In this document: positions 8,427 through 17,895 of the stretch, in pieces | Layout of the letters: each line of letters begins with the position of its first letter | Numbering within the stretch: the first letter of the stretch is position 1 | Origin: Calothrix sp. MO_167.B12 | GTDB taxonomy: Bacteria; Cyanobacteriota; Cyanobacteriia; Cyanobacteriales; Nostocaceae | Reading direction: 5' to 3' | Assembly: GCA_030066045.1 (NCBI GenBank) | Contig: JASJCJ010000052.1 | Location: 1 to 44,023 of the forward strand | Length of the DNA: 44,023 nt | Notes under the pieces: generated by a model | The model's input: the letters and a program-made list of their open reading frames with translations, nothing else | The model's database searches: none | Told to the model about the DNA's origin: nothing | Position numbers and translations under genes: made by a program

Positions 8427-8451
8427 TCCCTCTCCTTATTAAGGAGAGGGA
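8427..8451 (+). terminator. Probable thrS terminator
   Basis: Near-perfect palindrome (TCCCTCTCCTTA / TAAGGAGAGGGA) about 47 bases past the thrS stop, followed by ATTTGAT. The same GGAGAGGG palindrome is a common dispersed repeat in Nostocales, so it may be a repeat that doubles as a terminator. Confidence 0.45.
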
Positions 8452-8561
8452 TTTGATCGGCAAAACAATTGTAGTGGGAGCGTCTCGCTTCCTGCTGTAA
8501 GGAAGTGAGCTTTCCGGTCCGCACTACAGCAGCCCATCAAAATTAATGCGATAGACCACTA

Positions 8562-8693
8562 GGGACTGTTTTCAAACCCAAAATTAGTATCAATTGTAGG
8601 TTGGGTTAAGGAACGAAACCCAACATTTTCCGTACACCCTGTTGGGTTTCACTCCGTTCTACCCAACCTACGAATGAGTTTGAAAACACGCCC
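8562..8693. repeat. MITE-like element A, copy 1
   Basis: 132 bp with inverted ends GGGACTGTTTTCAAAC (left) and, read inward from the right, GGGCGTGTTTTCAAAC. It is flanked by TA on both sides, as left by IS630/mariner-type transposition. The interior is itself an inverted repeat (GTAGGTTGGGTT ... AACCTAC). No coding capacity. A second copy is at 35121-35297. Confidence 0.65.
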
Positions 8694-8824
8694 TAGTGGT
8701 TTGGCAAGTTAACTTTGCAGAGTAAACCAAGTTCTATACTTATTCTCTCCTCTCTAACTTTGCGCTCTTTGCGCCTTTGCGGTTAATTCTTTCACCCATC
8801 AAAGTTGCCTTGCCAAACCACTAG
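8693..8824. repeat. MITE-like element B
   Basis: 132 bp bounded by 25-bp inverted ends that differ at two positions; the outer part is CTAGTGGTTTGGCAAG. The interior has CTCTTTGCGCCTTTGCG, a common cyanobacterial repeat word. It directly abuts element A, and the left flank of element A (ACCACTAG) matches the tip of B's end, hinting at nested insertion. Confidence 0.6.
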
Positions 8825-8830
8825 TCATAA

Positions 8831-8860
8831 AAATAGAGATGGTAATGACCATCCCTATTT
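8831..8860 (-). terminator. ftsH terminator
   Basis: Stem AAATAGAGATGG / CCATCCCTATTT, 12 bp with one G-U pair on the minus strand, six-base loop, followed on the minus strand by TTATGA after a T-rich arm. It begins 34 bases past the ftsH stop. Confidence 0.6.
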
Positions 8861-8893
8861 ATCTATTCCAGCCTATACTTGTCTGAGCCAAAA

Positions 8894-10780
8894 TTACAGA
8901 ATAGGAGTATACTGAGGCTTATCTGGTACAGGGGTATACTCAGCAACAATTTGACGGAACTCTTCGCCGTCAATGGTTTCTTTCTCCACCAGTAAATCAA
9001 CCAACCGATCCATGACACTGCGATTTTCCCGCATCATCTGCTTAGCATTGTCATAGCATTCCTCCACAATAGTACGCACTTGAGCGTCAATTCGGGAAGC
9101 GATCGCTTCTGAATAATCGGAACGGGACATCCAGTCACGACCCAAAAATACTTCTCCACTTTGACTTTCCAAGGACAAAGGACCCAAGTCGGACATACCA
9201 AATCTGGTGACCATTTGTCGCGCCATACCAGTTACTTGTTGCAGGTCATTACCAGCACCAGTGGTAACTTCGGCATCACCAAAAATCACATCTTCTGCGG
9301 CGCGTCCACCCAAAGCACCAGTAATTCTCGCTTTCAGTTGACCACGAGTAGTTAAACCTTGCTCCTCGTTGGGGGTAAACCAGGTCAGACCCTGTGCTTG
9401 TCCCCGGGGAACCAAAGTTACTTTTTGTACTGGGTCATGGTCTTTCAGCAGGGTTCCTACTAATGCGTGACCAATTTCGTGGTAAGCAATCAAACGCTTG
9501 CTCTTATTGTCAACTAGTGGTGTGCCTTCCATACCAGCCACTACCCTATCTACCGCATCATCAATTTCGGTGAGGGTGATGGCTTCTTTACGTCTTCTGG
9601 CAGTGAGAATAGCAGCTTCGTTGAGCAAGTTAGCTAAATCTGCACCTGTAAAACCAGGGGTACGACGGGCAATGGTTTCTAAGGATACGCTCTCATCTAA
9701 TTTCTTATTCCGGGCGTGAACCTGTAAAACTTCCAAACGTCCTTTAATATCCGGTGCATCCACAATTACTTGTCTGTCAAATCTGCCGGGACGTAAGAGG
9801 GCGGCATCCAATACATCGGGACGGTTAGTGGCAGCAATAATAATGATACCTGTATTGCCTTCAAAACCATCCATCTCCGTTAGTAGCTGGTTCAGGGTTT
9901 GTTCCCGTTCATCATTACCACCACCGATACCAGCACCCCGTTGTCTACCAACAGCATCAATTTCATCAATGAAGATGATACAAGGGGCATTCTCTTTTGC
10001 CTTCTTAAACAAATCTCGTACCCGAGAAGCACCCACACCGACAAACATTTCCACAAATTCCGAACCGGAAATGCTGAAGAAAGGTACTGCTGCTTCCCCT
10101 GCAATCGCTTTTGCTAGTAAAGTTTTACCAGTTCCTGGAGGTCCTACTAAAAGTACGCCTTTGGGAATTCTTGCACCTACAGCAGTGAACTTTTCTGGTT
10201 GTTTAAGGAAGGTAACAACCTCTTGTAATTCTTCTTTGGCTTCTTCTATTCCTGCCACATCATCAAACATGACACCAGTTTTTGCCTCCATTTGGAAGCG
10301 AGCCTTGGATTTACCAAAGTTCATAGCTTGACCTGGACCGCCGGGAAGATTGCTAGAACGGCGGAACAAAAGGAATAATCCGGCAATCAACAAAACAGGA
10401 AATATGAGATTACCTAATAATCCCCAGATAGCACCATCATTTCTCACTGGGTGAGCATCAAAATTAACTCCCTTTTCCTTGAGCTTATCAATCAACTCTG
10501 GGGCGTTAGGAGGCAGCTCTACCCTCACTTTTTGGGTACGGTTGTCAAGCTCTGGATCCACGGCTTCTACAATCGCAGTTCTACCACCTTCATAAAAATC
10601 CACGGTGGTAACACGATTTGCATCCAAGTACTCCAAGAAGCGACCATAGGTCATGCGGCTGTTGGCCGTATTTTGACCTATCTCACCAATACCATTACTA
10701 AATGCCCCTTGCCAAAAGAAAAAGCCAACTAATAAAGCAGGCAATGTCCAGAGTACTAAAACTCTCCAAGAAAATTTCAT
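8894..10780 (-). CDS. ftsH: ATP-dependent zinc metalloprotease FtsH (FtsH2-like)
   Basis: Membrane-anchored AAA+ protease that extracts and degrades membrane proteins; FtsH2-type enzymes in cyanobacteria act with FtsH3 in photosystem II repair by removing damaged D1. The 628-residue product has two membrane segments (about 8-26 and 118-140) around a lumenal/periplasmic domain, Walker A GPPGTGKT (213-220), Walker B IIFIDEID, the second region of homology with the arginine finger (RPGRFDR), and the zinc-binding HEIGH (434-438). The N-terminus [14 protein letters not shown] resembles Synechocystis Slr0228 (FtsH2) as recalled; the paralogue number is therefore inference. A GAGG ribosome-binding site lies 10 bases before the ATG at 10780. 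Single-gene unit with its own terminator. Confidence 0.95.
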   Translation of the reverse strand: MKFSWRVLVLWTLPALLVGFFFWQGAFSNGIGEIGQNTANSRMTYGRFLEYLDANRVTTVDFYEGGRTAIVEAVDPELDNRTQKVRVELPPNAPELIDKLKEKGVNFDAHPVRNDGAIWGLLGNLIFPVLLIAGLFLLFRRSSNLPGGPGQAMNFGKSKARFQMEAKTGVMFDDVAGIEEAKEELQEVVTFLKQPEKFTAVGARIPKGVLLVGPPGTGKTLLAKAIAGEAAVPFFSISGSEFVEMFVGVGASRVRDLFKKAKENAPCIIFIDEIDAVGRQRGAGIGGGNDEREQTLNQLLTEMDGFEGNTGIIIIAATNRPDVLDAALLRPGRFDRQVIVDAPDIKGRLEVLQVHARNKKLDESVSLETIARRTPGFTGADLANLLNEAAILTARRRKEAITLTEIDDAVDRVVAGMEGTPLVDNKSKRLIAYHEIGHALVGTLLKDHDPVQKVTLVPRGQAQGLTWFTPNEEQGLTTRGQLKARITGALGGRAAEDVIFGDAEVTTGAGNDLQQVTGMARQMVTRFGMSDLGPLSLESQSGEVFLGRDWMSRSDYSEAIASRIDAQVRTIVEECYDNAKQMMRENRSVMDRLVDLLVEKETIDGEEFRQIVAEYTPVPDKPQYTPIL

Positions 10781-11573
10781 CTTAATTTGCCTCTAAATGC
10801 CGATAAAAATAAATCAGCTATCGCAACTAGATACGCCAACTATCTCAGTCCTTGAATTTTACCTAAATAAACACAGAAACTGCTAAGGGAGCAGGAGTGT
10901 CAAGTCAAATCTTGGACTACTCTCTGGTTCTATTTCTGTATCTCAAGTTCTAGCTGATTACTGGTTACTCCCTGTTACTAAATAACTGTACAACGGATGT
11001 TTATTAATCCATTTTGTTTAATTGCCTATTCGTTGATAGAACGCTAAATCATAGGTAATTTCTAGAAAAATACTATTTTTAGCATCCTGATTCCCATGAT
11101 TAGTGCGTCCCTTGCGGGTAATGTTTGCCTTGATAATGTTGTAAGAGCTTCTTTAGGCTAGTAGCAGGTTTTGCCCTTTACCTTAATCAAAGGGCGACAG
11201 AGCATCAAGCTGGCGTTCACTAAAAGGTGTGATGACTCAAACAACCTAGGGCATAAGCCCTGAAGGGAGCAACTTAGTTGGTAATTTTCCGGTATTTCCA
11301 GAATTTACCTAGGCTTTGACTAAGTGTCCTATCAGATCATTGATGAGACAGATTGTCTCATTACAGCAAAGCTATCACCTCAACAAGAATCTTAATTAAA
11401 TTTAACTTAATTCTCATATATTGTAACAGAGAGTTAAGCAAGAGGATAAATTTACTATTCCTATCTGGCAGTTATTATGAAGAGCACCCAGATTTTTGGG
11501 GATTTACAAAACAATGCGGTAAGCGCAATTTCTCTGCAAGAGGTATGACGAATTGTTTAATTATGGAATTCCC
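10781..11573. other. Gene-free interval upstream of ftsH
   Basis: About 790 bases with no convincing gene. It must contain the ftsH promoter. It includes a GCCCTTT/AAAGGGC hairpin (11173-11195) directly before the 57-base block at 11194-11250, then a GGGC-TTAGCCC-like small hairpin around 11249-11260. Confidence 0.5.
11194..11250 (+). repeat. 57-base conserved intergenic block, copy 2
   Basis: Ungapped match to 3622-3678 at about 74 per cent. The surroundings differ between copies, so the similarity stops at the block edges. See copy 1. Confidence 0.5.
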
Positions 11574-12071
11574 TTATTTCACTTCTGTAATTTTTATGAT
11601 ATAGGGGAAATACTTGTTTTGATCAAAAGAACCAATCCACAACTGATATTTCCCAGGTAACCATTCTCCAGCAATCTCTGGATTTGGATTTTGACCTTGA
11701 GAATCATCATTACACCAGACACCATCTGGACCTTTGATAATCATGGTTGCATCATCAGAACTAGATACTTTGAGTTTGAGATAGCTAAATTTACCCCTCA
11801 AATGCAAGGTATGATCTGGTTTTTCGTCAACAAATCCAGTGCAAGCTCCCGTGGGGGTCTGTTTTTTCCCAGTAATACTGATTGCCGGTTTAGAGCCGCC
11901 ACTCATACCACGCATCATCATCGGATCTGGAGAAAATTTATGATCAATTTTCATATCTCCAAACATGGGCAGTATTTTTTCTGCCCTGACTGCATTCATT
12001 GGCAATGCGATCGCTATTGCACAGAATAGGACAGATAGTTTAATCCTTGGATATATCAGTTTGTTTGGCAT
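11574..12071 (-). CDS. Secreted protein of unknown function
   Basis: A 165-residue protein with a clear signal peptide: basic MPNKLIYPRIK, a hydrophobic core (LSVLFCAIAIALPM) and a likely cleavage after VRA at residue 30. The mature part is beta-rich. Residues about 80-165 (TLHLRGKFSYLKLKVSSSDDATMIIKG..., ending with GEWLPGKYQLWIGSF) look like a small beta-sandwich of the pre-peptidase or domain-of-secreted-protein kind often found in cyanobacterial exported proteins. Two cysteines (in GACTGF and GVWCND) could form a disulphide. No enzymatic motif is visible. It stands alone between two gene-poor intervals. The exact family is not recognised. Confidence 0.75.
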   Translation of the reverse strand: MPNKLIYPRIKLSVLFCAIAIALPMNAVRAEKILPMFGDMKIDHKFSPDPMMMRGMSGGSKPAISITGKKQTPTGACTGFVDEKPDHTLHLRGKFSYLKLKVSSSDDATMIIKGPDGVWCNDDSQGQNPNPEIAGEWLPGKYQLWIGSFDQNKYFPYIIKITEVK

Positions 12072-12812
12072 TTTTATTACATACTTTTATAAGTGCTACT
12101 AATGATATAAATCTTACACATATTGTTCCTAAAATAGCGGTAATTAACTACTAAAATAACAAATGTCAAAGCGAAGGAAGAGGGAAGAGGATTTGAGCAG
12201 AAGAAGGAAATATGCTTTCTTGGTTGTTGGTTGTTGGTTGTTGGTTGTTGGTTGTTGGTTGTTGGTTGTTAGTTGACGGTTAATGGTTAACAGCTTAGAT
12301 GTAGGAGCCGCACTTGAGGTTTTTCATGCTTGGTTGTGGGATTTGACCGACCTTCGGTCGAGGGAACAGGGAACGGGCAACGGGCAACAGTTGGGTTGGT
12401 TGGTTGGGAACAAAGGTTTTTGCCCTTGAGTTCCCTTGACCCACCAGTGGCTCCCAAGTCCCGTCATGAGTGGGACGATTGCGTTGGATGGGGTTTAAAT
12501 CCTCGTCCAACGCCTTCACTGTTGCCTGTTCCGTGTTGCCTGTTGCCTTTAACATGAGTGACTAACTTGAAAATAGGCGCGGAAGCGCAGAGTAGGGGCG
12601 CATTCCGTGCACCCTTGAGGAGTTAGTCACAAAGCATTTTCATCCTTGGTTGTGGTATTTGACCGTGGGTGGCTGACTTGAAACTCGAAGACCTTTGGTC
12701 ATGCCAGGACTAAAATATTCAGGGGCACGTTCCAATCATGCCCCCAAATAGTAGATGTATATTCACTAAAGATGGATTTTCTCCAATTATGCTCCCCAAA
12801 CTAGGTAAATTC
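12072..12812. other. Repeat-filled interval between secreted protein and gltX
   Basis: 740 bases without a real gene. Contents: TGGTTGT heptamers (12221-12272); a GACCGACCTTCGGTC hairpin (12347-12361); GGCAACGGGCAACAG mirrored by CTGTTGCCTG around 12373-12515; a GCGTTGGA/TCCAACGC stem (12481-12514); a mosaic repeat unit (12560-12640); and the gltX terminator. The open frames here are formed by repeat words and are not credible genes. Confidence 0.6.
12722..12744 (-). terminator. Possible gltX terminator
   Basis: GGGGCA / TGCCCC hairpin about 70 bases past the gltX stop. On the minus strand it is followed by TGAATATTTTAG, a moderately T-rich tail. Confidence 0.4.
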
Positions 12813-14258
12813 TTAGCTACCTAGGTCGATCGCTTTTGTTAAACGGGGTCGATCTAAACCGATTTCATGGAGTAGTAGCCAGGATTGCATTAGATCGGGT
12901 CCATGCATTTCCCCAGTTAAAGCCGCTCTGAGCGATCGCATGATTAACCCTTTCTTCACCCCTTGTTCTTTTACCACCTGTTTAATGATTCCTTGAGCAT
13001 CAGCTACCTCAAGCTGGGTTTGGCTTTCTAAACCTGTTAACACCCCTTGCAGAGCAGCCCCTACCCCATCTTGTTTTAGTTGGGTTGTAGCTTCATCACT
13101 AAATTCTACCCCATCGGTGAAAAATAGTTGACTCATGGCCACAGCATCTGTCAAACGAGTCAAACTCGGAGCAATTAAAGTTACCAGTTTCTCCAACCAA
13201 GGACGCTCTCTCCCACCAACAAATTTATACCCGGCTTCTGACCAGAAGGGTATGAGTAAATCTGTAACTTTATCTACTGGCAAATTATGAATATACTGAC
13301 TATTTAACCAATCCAGTTTTGCCCAATCGAACTTAGCACCAGCCTTATTCACTCGCTCAAAACTAAATTGCTGGGCAGCCTCTCCTAAGGTAAATATTTC
13401 TTGGGTAGAATCTGGAGAAGACCAACCCAACAAGGTCATATAGTTAGCTAAGGCTGGGGCCGTAAAGCCCATTTTTTGAAAGTCGGAAATGGAAGTCACC
13501 CCATCCCGTTTAGACAGTTTGCGCCCTTCTTGGTTCAAAATTAAGGGGGTGTGGGCAAACTCCGGTACATCGCCTCCCAAAGCCTCGTATAACAAAATCT
13601 GCTTGGCGGTATTAGCAATGTGATCCTCTCCCCGGATGACATGGGTAATTTGCATATCCACGTCATCAATTACCACAGCAAAGTTGTACAGGGGTTGACC
13701 AATACCTGTTGACGCAGCCCGGGCAATTACCATGTCACCACCCAAATCACTACCACGCCAAACCATATTGTCCCGAACTAAGTCATTCCAGACGATTTCT
13801 CGATGGTCGTCTATTTTGAAGCGAATGACAAAAGTACGCCCCTCTGCTTGGAAAGCGGCTTCCTGCTCTGGGGTTAAATCACGATGGCGGTTATCATACC
13901 GGGGAGCTTCACCTCTAGCCTTTTGCGATTCCCGCAGGGTATCTAATTCCTCAGCTGTGGTATAACAGCGATATGCCAGACCTTGGTCTAATAGCTTTTG
14001 TACGGCATCCTGGTAAAGATGCAAACGTTCCGTCTGAAAAAATGGTCCCTCATCCCAATTTAAGCCCAGCCAGCGCAATCCTGACAAAATATTTTCCGTA
14101 TATTCAGGACGCGATCGCTCTTGGTCTGTATCTTCAATACGTAAGATAAATTTACCACCATGATGGCGAGCAAATAACCAGTTAAATACAGCTGTCCTTG
14201 CTGTACCAATATGTAAATTTCCAGTGGGACTGGGTGCAATACGGACTCTGACAGTCAC
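12813..14258 (-). CDS. gltX: Glutamyl-tRNA synthetase
   Basis: Class I synthetase that activates glutamate; cyanobacterial enzymes of this type also load Glu onto tRNA-Gln for the amidotransferase route, and Glu-tRNA feeds tetrapyrrole synthesis. The product starts [17 protein letters not shown], containing the HIGH-type motif as HIGT, and has the KMSKS-type motif as KLSKRDG, with the C-terminal anticodon-binding domain complete. The GTG at 14258 is preferred over the in-frame ATG at 14330: it begins the conserved (M)[10 protein letters not shown] sequence and yields the normal 481 residues, whereas the upstream 24 residues resemble nothing and start 26 bases after the tRNA-Asp gene. tRNA-Asp lies immediately upstream on the same strand and may be co-transcribed. 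Confidence 0.95.
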   Translation of the reverse strand: MTVRVRIAPSPTGNLHIGTARTAVFNWLFARHHGGKFILRIEDTDQERSRPEYTENILSGLRWLGLNWDEGPFFQTERLHLYQDAVQKLLDQGLAYRCYTTAEELDTLRESQKARGEAPRYDNRHRDLTPEQEAAFQAEGRTFVIRFKIDDHREIVWNDLVRDNMVWRGSDLGGDMVIARAASTGIGQPLYNFAVVIDDVDMQITHVIRGEDHIANTAKQILLYEALGGDVPEFAHTPLILNQEGRKLSKRDGVTSISDFQKMGFTAPALANYMTLLGWSSPDSTQEIFTLGEAAQQFSFERVNKAGAKFDWAKLDWLNSQYIHNLPVDKVTDLLIPFWSEAGYKFVGGRERPWLEKLVTLIAPSLTRLTDAVAMSQLFFTDGVEFSDEATTQLKQDGVGAALQGVLTGLESQTQLEVADAQGIIKQVVKEQGVKKGLIMRSLRAALTGEMHGPDLMQSWLLLHEIGLDRPRLTKAIDLGS

Positions 14259-14355
14259 AGCAGATTCTCTCTCACAAAGCTTGAATAATTTAGCTTGGGT
14301 TCTGGATGCAGTTGCAAATCTAAAACCCAAGCTTTACTAGTATATAGTTTTGTAA

Positions 14356-14429
14356 CGGGACCGACGGGGCTCGAACCCGCAACTTCCGCCGTGACAGGGC
14401 GGTGCTCTAACCAATTGAACTACGGTCCC
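14356..14429 (-). tRNA. trnD: tRNA-Asp (GTC)
   Basis: 74-base cloverleaf on the minus strand. The acceptor stem GGGACCG pairs with CGGTCCC, the discriminator base is G as expected for tRNA-Asp, the anticodon loop reads CTGTCAC with anticodon GTC, and the T loop is GGTTCGAGCC. CCA is not encoded. It precedes gltX by about 100 bases. Confidence 0.97.
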
Positions 14430-14924
14430 TCAATCGGCACTTGAATTATTATGCCGCTTTCATGGGGATGTGTCAAGTACTTTTTATTCAGTAAAATTTA
14501 TTTTTTCCTCCTAGCTAGAAAATAGGGAGTGTAGGAGTGAAGGAGTGTAGGAGGGAAGGAGGGAAGGAGTGAAGGAGTGAAGGAGGGAAGGAGTGTAGAC
14601 ACGTATCCCTCACGGGACGCTTTGCGACTCAGTGGCTTCTCGTAGAGTAGGAGTAGGGGCGGGGTTTCCCCGCCCAGAGTGAAGGGATTATTTTCATGGG
14701 CAGGTTGTGTACAAACGTTCATGTAGACGCGCGAAGCGCGGCTTGGAGCAGAGTGGGGCTAGCTTGAAAGAGAGTGTGGGGTGTAGGGGAAAGAACTCTC
14801 TATGTAGTTGTCCGGTTCCCAGGCTCACCACGTTTGCCAATAATGGGCACAGTGATATTTCCTTTCAATTCGCCGATTCGAGATATGGAAGTGAGCATTT
14901 GGTCAGTATACCCAATCCCTATTT
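14430..14924. other. Repeat-rich interval between tRNA-Asp and the sucD-like gene
   Basis: Contains a GGAGTG/GGAGGGAA heptamer tract (14526-14598), a mosaic unit opened by TAGAAAATAGG (14515) and closed by TTATTTTCAT (14688-14697), and the 118-bp repeat at 14651. No gene is seen. Confidence 0.6.
14651..14768 (+). repeat. 118-bp dispersed repeat, copy 2
   Basis: Same length and nearly the same sequence as 3958-4075. Shares the CCCCGCCC hairpin, TTATTTTCAT, GCAGGTTGTGTAC and ACGCGCGAAGCGCG words in order. Confidence 0.75.
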
Positions 14925-15806
14925 TCAACCGAGGGATTTCCTCACCAATTCAGGAATTTGGGAAGGACGTTCTGCTACCGGAATATCAAATTCATACAAA
15001 GCAGTAAGTTTACTTTGTACCGAACCAAAATCTGGATCGAGTCCAATGACTGCGGCTAAAGTACCTGTTTGTCGCCAGTTCTTTCCTGGTGGTACGTGTC
15101 TGCCAGCAATATAAGCAATCACTGGCTTATCAATTGCCTCCGTAATATAACGAGCTGCGGCTTCTTCGCGATCGCCTCCTGGCTGTCCGACTAAAACGAT
15201 GGCTTTAGTACTGTCATCCTCATCCAAAATTTGCAGCCATTGGATGAAAGATGACCCAACGATGGCATCACTACCAATGCTGACACTAATGGATTGTCCT
15301 AACCCTGCTTGAGTTAATTCCCAAGCAATTTCATAGGTTAGAGTACTACTACGACTAACAATCCCTACGGAACCAGGAGTATAAAAATCACTAGGTTGAG
15401 TTCCCAAAAGAATCTTGCCGGGAAAGATAATTCCTGGACTATTAGGTCCAATTACTAAGGTATCTGTAGCTTCAGCAGTCCTTAATAGTTTCACCATGTC
15501 TAAAGGTGGAACTCCAGCAGAAATAATAATTATTTGCCGAATATCAGCAGCGATCGCTTCTAATGCTGCATCCAAAACTTGGTAAGGATGTATACAAATA
15601 ATTGTGGTATCTATACGTCCAAATTGATCTACCACTTCTTCTATGAGGTCAAATATGGGTAGACCATATAGTTGCTCCCCACCTGAGCCGGGATTCACCC
15701 CAGCGACTACATTTGTACCGTAAGCCTGCATTTGGGCAATATGGGTAGCACCAATAAATTCACTAAATCCCTGGATTAAAATTTTGCTGTCTGGCGTTAA
15801 GTTCAT
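14925..15806 (-). CDS. Succinyl-CoA synthetase alpha-like protein lacking the catalytic histidine
   Basis: 293 residues with the two-domain layout of SucD: an N-terminal CoA-binding Rossmann domain (KILIQGF...AYGTNVVAGVNPG, later VIGPNSPG) and a C-terminal ligase domain (GIVSRSSTLTYE). The E. coli alpha subunit carries its phosphorylated histidine (His246) in GKRMGHAGA; here the aligned segment is GKNWRQTGT, with Gln at that place. The Glu of GEIGG that supports that histidine is also Gln (VGQPGGD), and PNCPG is PNSPG. A normal phosphohistidine mechanism is therefore unlikely. The beta-like gene lies upstream on the same strand, 459 bases away. The ATG at 15806 is chosen; a GTG three codons earlier (15815) is possible. 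The family assignment is firm; the function is open (altered ligase, CoA-binding regulator or decaying enzyme). Confidence 0.85.
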   Translation of the reverse strand: MNLTPDSKILIQGFSEFIGATHIAQMQAYGTNVVAGVNPGSGGEQLYGLPIFDLIEEVVDQFGRIDTTIICIHPYQVLDAALEAIAADIRQIIIISAGVPPLDMVKLLRTAEATDTLVIGPNSPGIIFPGKILLGTQPSDFYTPGSVGIVSRSSTLTYEIAWELTQAGLGQSISVSIGSDAIVGSSFIQWLQILDEDDSTKAIVLVGQPGGDREEAAARYITEAIDKPVIAYIAGRHVPPGKNWRQTGTLAAVIGLDPDFGSVQSKLTALYEFDIPVAERPSQIPELVRKSLG

Positions 15807-16265
15807 AAAATGCACAATAATTCAGAATGTTCAGTGTTCTCAACTACTGAAGAAGGATAGATAGATATATGCTGTATTCTTGATTCAATTGGCACTAGAA
15901 TCAAAAAAACTTGTTCTAACGCTCAGTCACAAAATACCCTATTCCATCGACTTTTGGCAGTAAATTTCTAGTTTTTTGGTGTTGATTAATTCATCCCCAA
16001 TTATATATTTTTTACACGAATACAATTTTTATTACGAAAAAACACTTAATATTTTCCCAGCAATAAAAAAGCTACTCGGGATACTTATGGCTGGTTATAT
16101 CATTTGGAAACAAGAATGCAACTCCCTAAGTAGGGGCACAGCACCAGAGTGATAATTTCACACACAAAAATATTGTAGATGCCGTGCCCTGAAGAAGAAT
16201 GTATGTGTTGCAAGCATGATTTGAATTGGTATAACCATGAGAGAGATAAAGAAGTAGGGAGTAAA
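15807..16265. other. Spacer between the SCS-like beta and alpha genes
   Basis: 459 bases, AT-rich in the middle (15950-16060). No terminator, repeat or gene was recognised. A 60-codon plus-strand frame crossing into the beta-like gene does not look coding. Confidence 0.4.
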
Positions 16266-17495
16266 CTATTTAACTTTTTGATTCGCTGGGGATTTTGTCA
16301 AACGAATGGCTTCTGCTACTGCTTGATCCAAATTTTCTATCAACACAGGCGCTTCACCTGAGGCTTTTAGTGGAATTAAATATTTTTGTGCTTCCTTTAA
16401 TTGAGAACCAACCAGACGGACTACTAAATAGGGGATATTCTCTGCAACGCGGCTTTTAATGCTATTGGGACCTAATGTTTGGGATTGAATTTCATGGCGA
16501 TGATTTTCTACGAACCGAGCGATTACTTCGGCTAATACCGTTGCTTCGGAAGTACTATCTAAGAAATTCATCAGTATCACTTTAATACTTTTATCAGTGG
16601 CTAAAACATTTAATGCCTGTTCTAAACGCTTATTAAAAGTAGTTGGTGCAGAATCATTCATGGAGGCATGGCGTAAATTAATACATACACCAGGTTTACC
16701 TCCAGCGTTGACAACTAAATCTAATGTTGCCATCACCGAACCTACACCATTGCCTAAAATGGCTATTTTCCCTCGCCCAGAACTATTGAATTTACCAACA
16801 TAGGAACCCAGGGGAATACTGGGATATTGCTCAAAATTTCGAGTTTGTGTACCTTTAATTTCTGGATGTCGTCTCAAGGCTCTTGGATTGGCTATTACGC
16901 TACCATTGAGTGCCATTAATTGACCGCGATCATTCATTGCTAAAGGATTAATTTCCACTAAATCCAAATCTTTTTGGACAAATAACCGATACATTTTCTC
17001 AATTACCCTGCTGACAGATTGCATATAACTACCGTGCAAACCCATTTTTAGGGCTAATCGACGGGCGTAAAATGGAGAAAATTCTTGTTCTACAACCACA
17101 TACTGCATTTTCTCCCCTGCTGATTCCCAATCAATGTCAGCTTCTTGGCAGCCTAAAAGTACAGGGCGGCAAACGGCTGTATCTAAAACTACAGCCAGAT
17201 AAAATTCTGCTACCTTCTCATATTTTGTTTCTGCCAATAATAGTTCCGGTAGTTCCCCCAAAATAGGTAAATTAAAAATAGTTTGGGCTGCTGCGATCGC
17301 ATCTATGGTGGTTTCCACAAATCTGACTCCACCAGCCTTGGCTCTATCTCTCCCATGCACCTGAGATTTGAGTACAATCGGATAACTTATTTGTAACCGT
17401 TTCAAGTCAGTGGGATGGTCTATTTTTTGAGAAGGTAATACGGGAATGCCCATTTCCCGGAACCATTCTTTGACTTGGTACTCTAATAGATTCAT
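16266..17495 (-). CDS. Succinyl-CoA synthetase beta-like (ATP-grasp) protein with altered active-site loops
   Basis: 409 residues. The N-terminal ATP-grasp domain is recognisable (MNLLEYQVKEWFREMGIPV, VLKSQVHGRDRAKAGGV) and the metal/nucleotide segment DLDLVEINPLAM is kept. The C-terminal half departs from SucC at functional loops: LDGK is LNGS, LDVGGGA is INLRHAS, and the FGGI loop next to the phosphohistidine channel is replaced by FLDSTS. These changes parallel the missing histidine in the alpha-like partner. The ATG at 17495 is preferred because AGG lies 9 bases before it and MNLLEYQ matches the family start; an ATG two codons earlier is possible, and the longer 435-residue frame adds an unrelated N-terminus. 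The pair could be a dedicated acyl-CoA-binding complex; this is inference. Confidence 0.85.
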   Translation of the reverse strand: MNLLEYQVKEWFREMGIPVLPSQKIDHPTDLKRLQISYPIVLKSQVHGRDRAKAGGVRFVETTIDAIAAAQTIFNLPILGELPELLLAETKYEKVAEFYLAVVLDTAVCRPVLLGCQEADIDWESAGEKMQYVVVEQEFSPFYARRLALKMGLHGSYMQSVSRVIEKMYRLFVQKDLDLVEINPLAMNDRGQLMALNGSVIANPRALRRHPEIKGTQTRNFEQYPSIPLGSYVGKFNSSGRGKIAILGNGVGSVMATLDLVVNAGGKPGVCINLRHASMNDSAPTTFNKRLEQALNVLATDKSIKVILMNFLDSTSEATVLAEVIARFVENHRHEIQSQTLGPNSIKSRVAENIPYLVVRLVGSQLKEAQKYLIPLKASGEAPVLIENLDQAVAEAIRLTKSPANQKVK

Positions 17496-17895
17496 TAACA
17501 TACACCTGTATTCCCACTTCCAAAAATTAATTAGGGCGATAGGCACAACACAAAACCGATACCGCGATCGCACTTCTCAACTTTTTGCTAGTAAGCTTGA
17601 ATATATTTGACTGACATTAATTTTATCCAATTCAGCAGGCACAGTAAATTTGTGGCTTCACAGTTACTTATTCTATGCAAATGATCTGTGCTTGATATTC
17701 TCAGTGTGTACGTAGTGCATAGCTTGGTTTTAGCTACAAATATCTTTCCCCGAGTGCCGATGGCCTAACTAATAATACCCAATCCCATTTTCAGTTTTGG
17801 TGAAGGTAAAAAAAATGTGTTAGAAAGTTGGTCGTTAATATATCAAGGTCCCAGTGGAGTTAATTGGGCATCTATATTAAATTGATAAAACTCCA
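17496..17895. other. Divergent promoter region
   Basis: 400 bases between the beta-like gene (minus) and the next plus-strand gene, presumably holding both promoters. No repeat, RNA gene or well-formed operator was recognised. Confidence 0.4.

Noticed and set aside
11194-11250. Glutamine (glnA) riboswitch
   Set aside because: GTTCAC and GAAGG words are present nearby, but the conserved GGAAGTAGG core and the closing P1 stem are absent.
12481-12514. GCGTTGGA/TCCAACGC stem with GGGTTTAAATCC, resembling a tRNA T-arm
   Set aside because: The T-loop lacks the required TTC, and no acceptor, D or anticodon stems can be placed around it.
12295-12557. Open frames on both strands in the repeat region before gltX
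   Set aside because: Composition is dictated by repeat words (GGCAACGGGCAAC, GGTTGG); both strands are equally open and neither looks like a protein.
14707-15114. Plus-strand frame opposite the end of the sucD-like gene
   Set aside because: Antisense to a clearly coding gene, begins inside the 118-bp repeat and has no recognisable motif.
16179-16361. 60-codon plus-strand frame rich in cysteine before the beta-like gene's 3' end
   Set aside because: Antisense over half its length to a conserved gene, with no ribosome-binding site.
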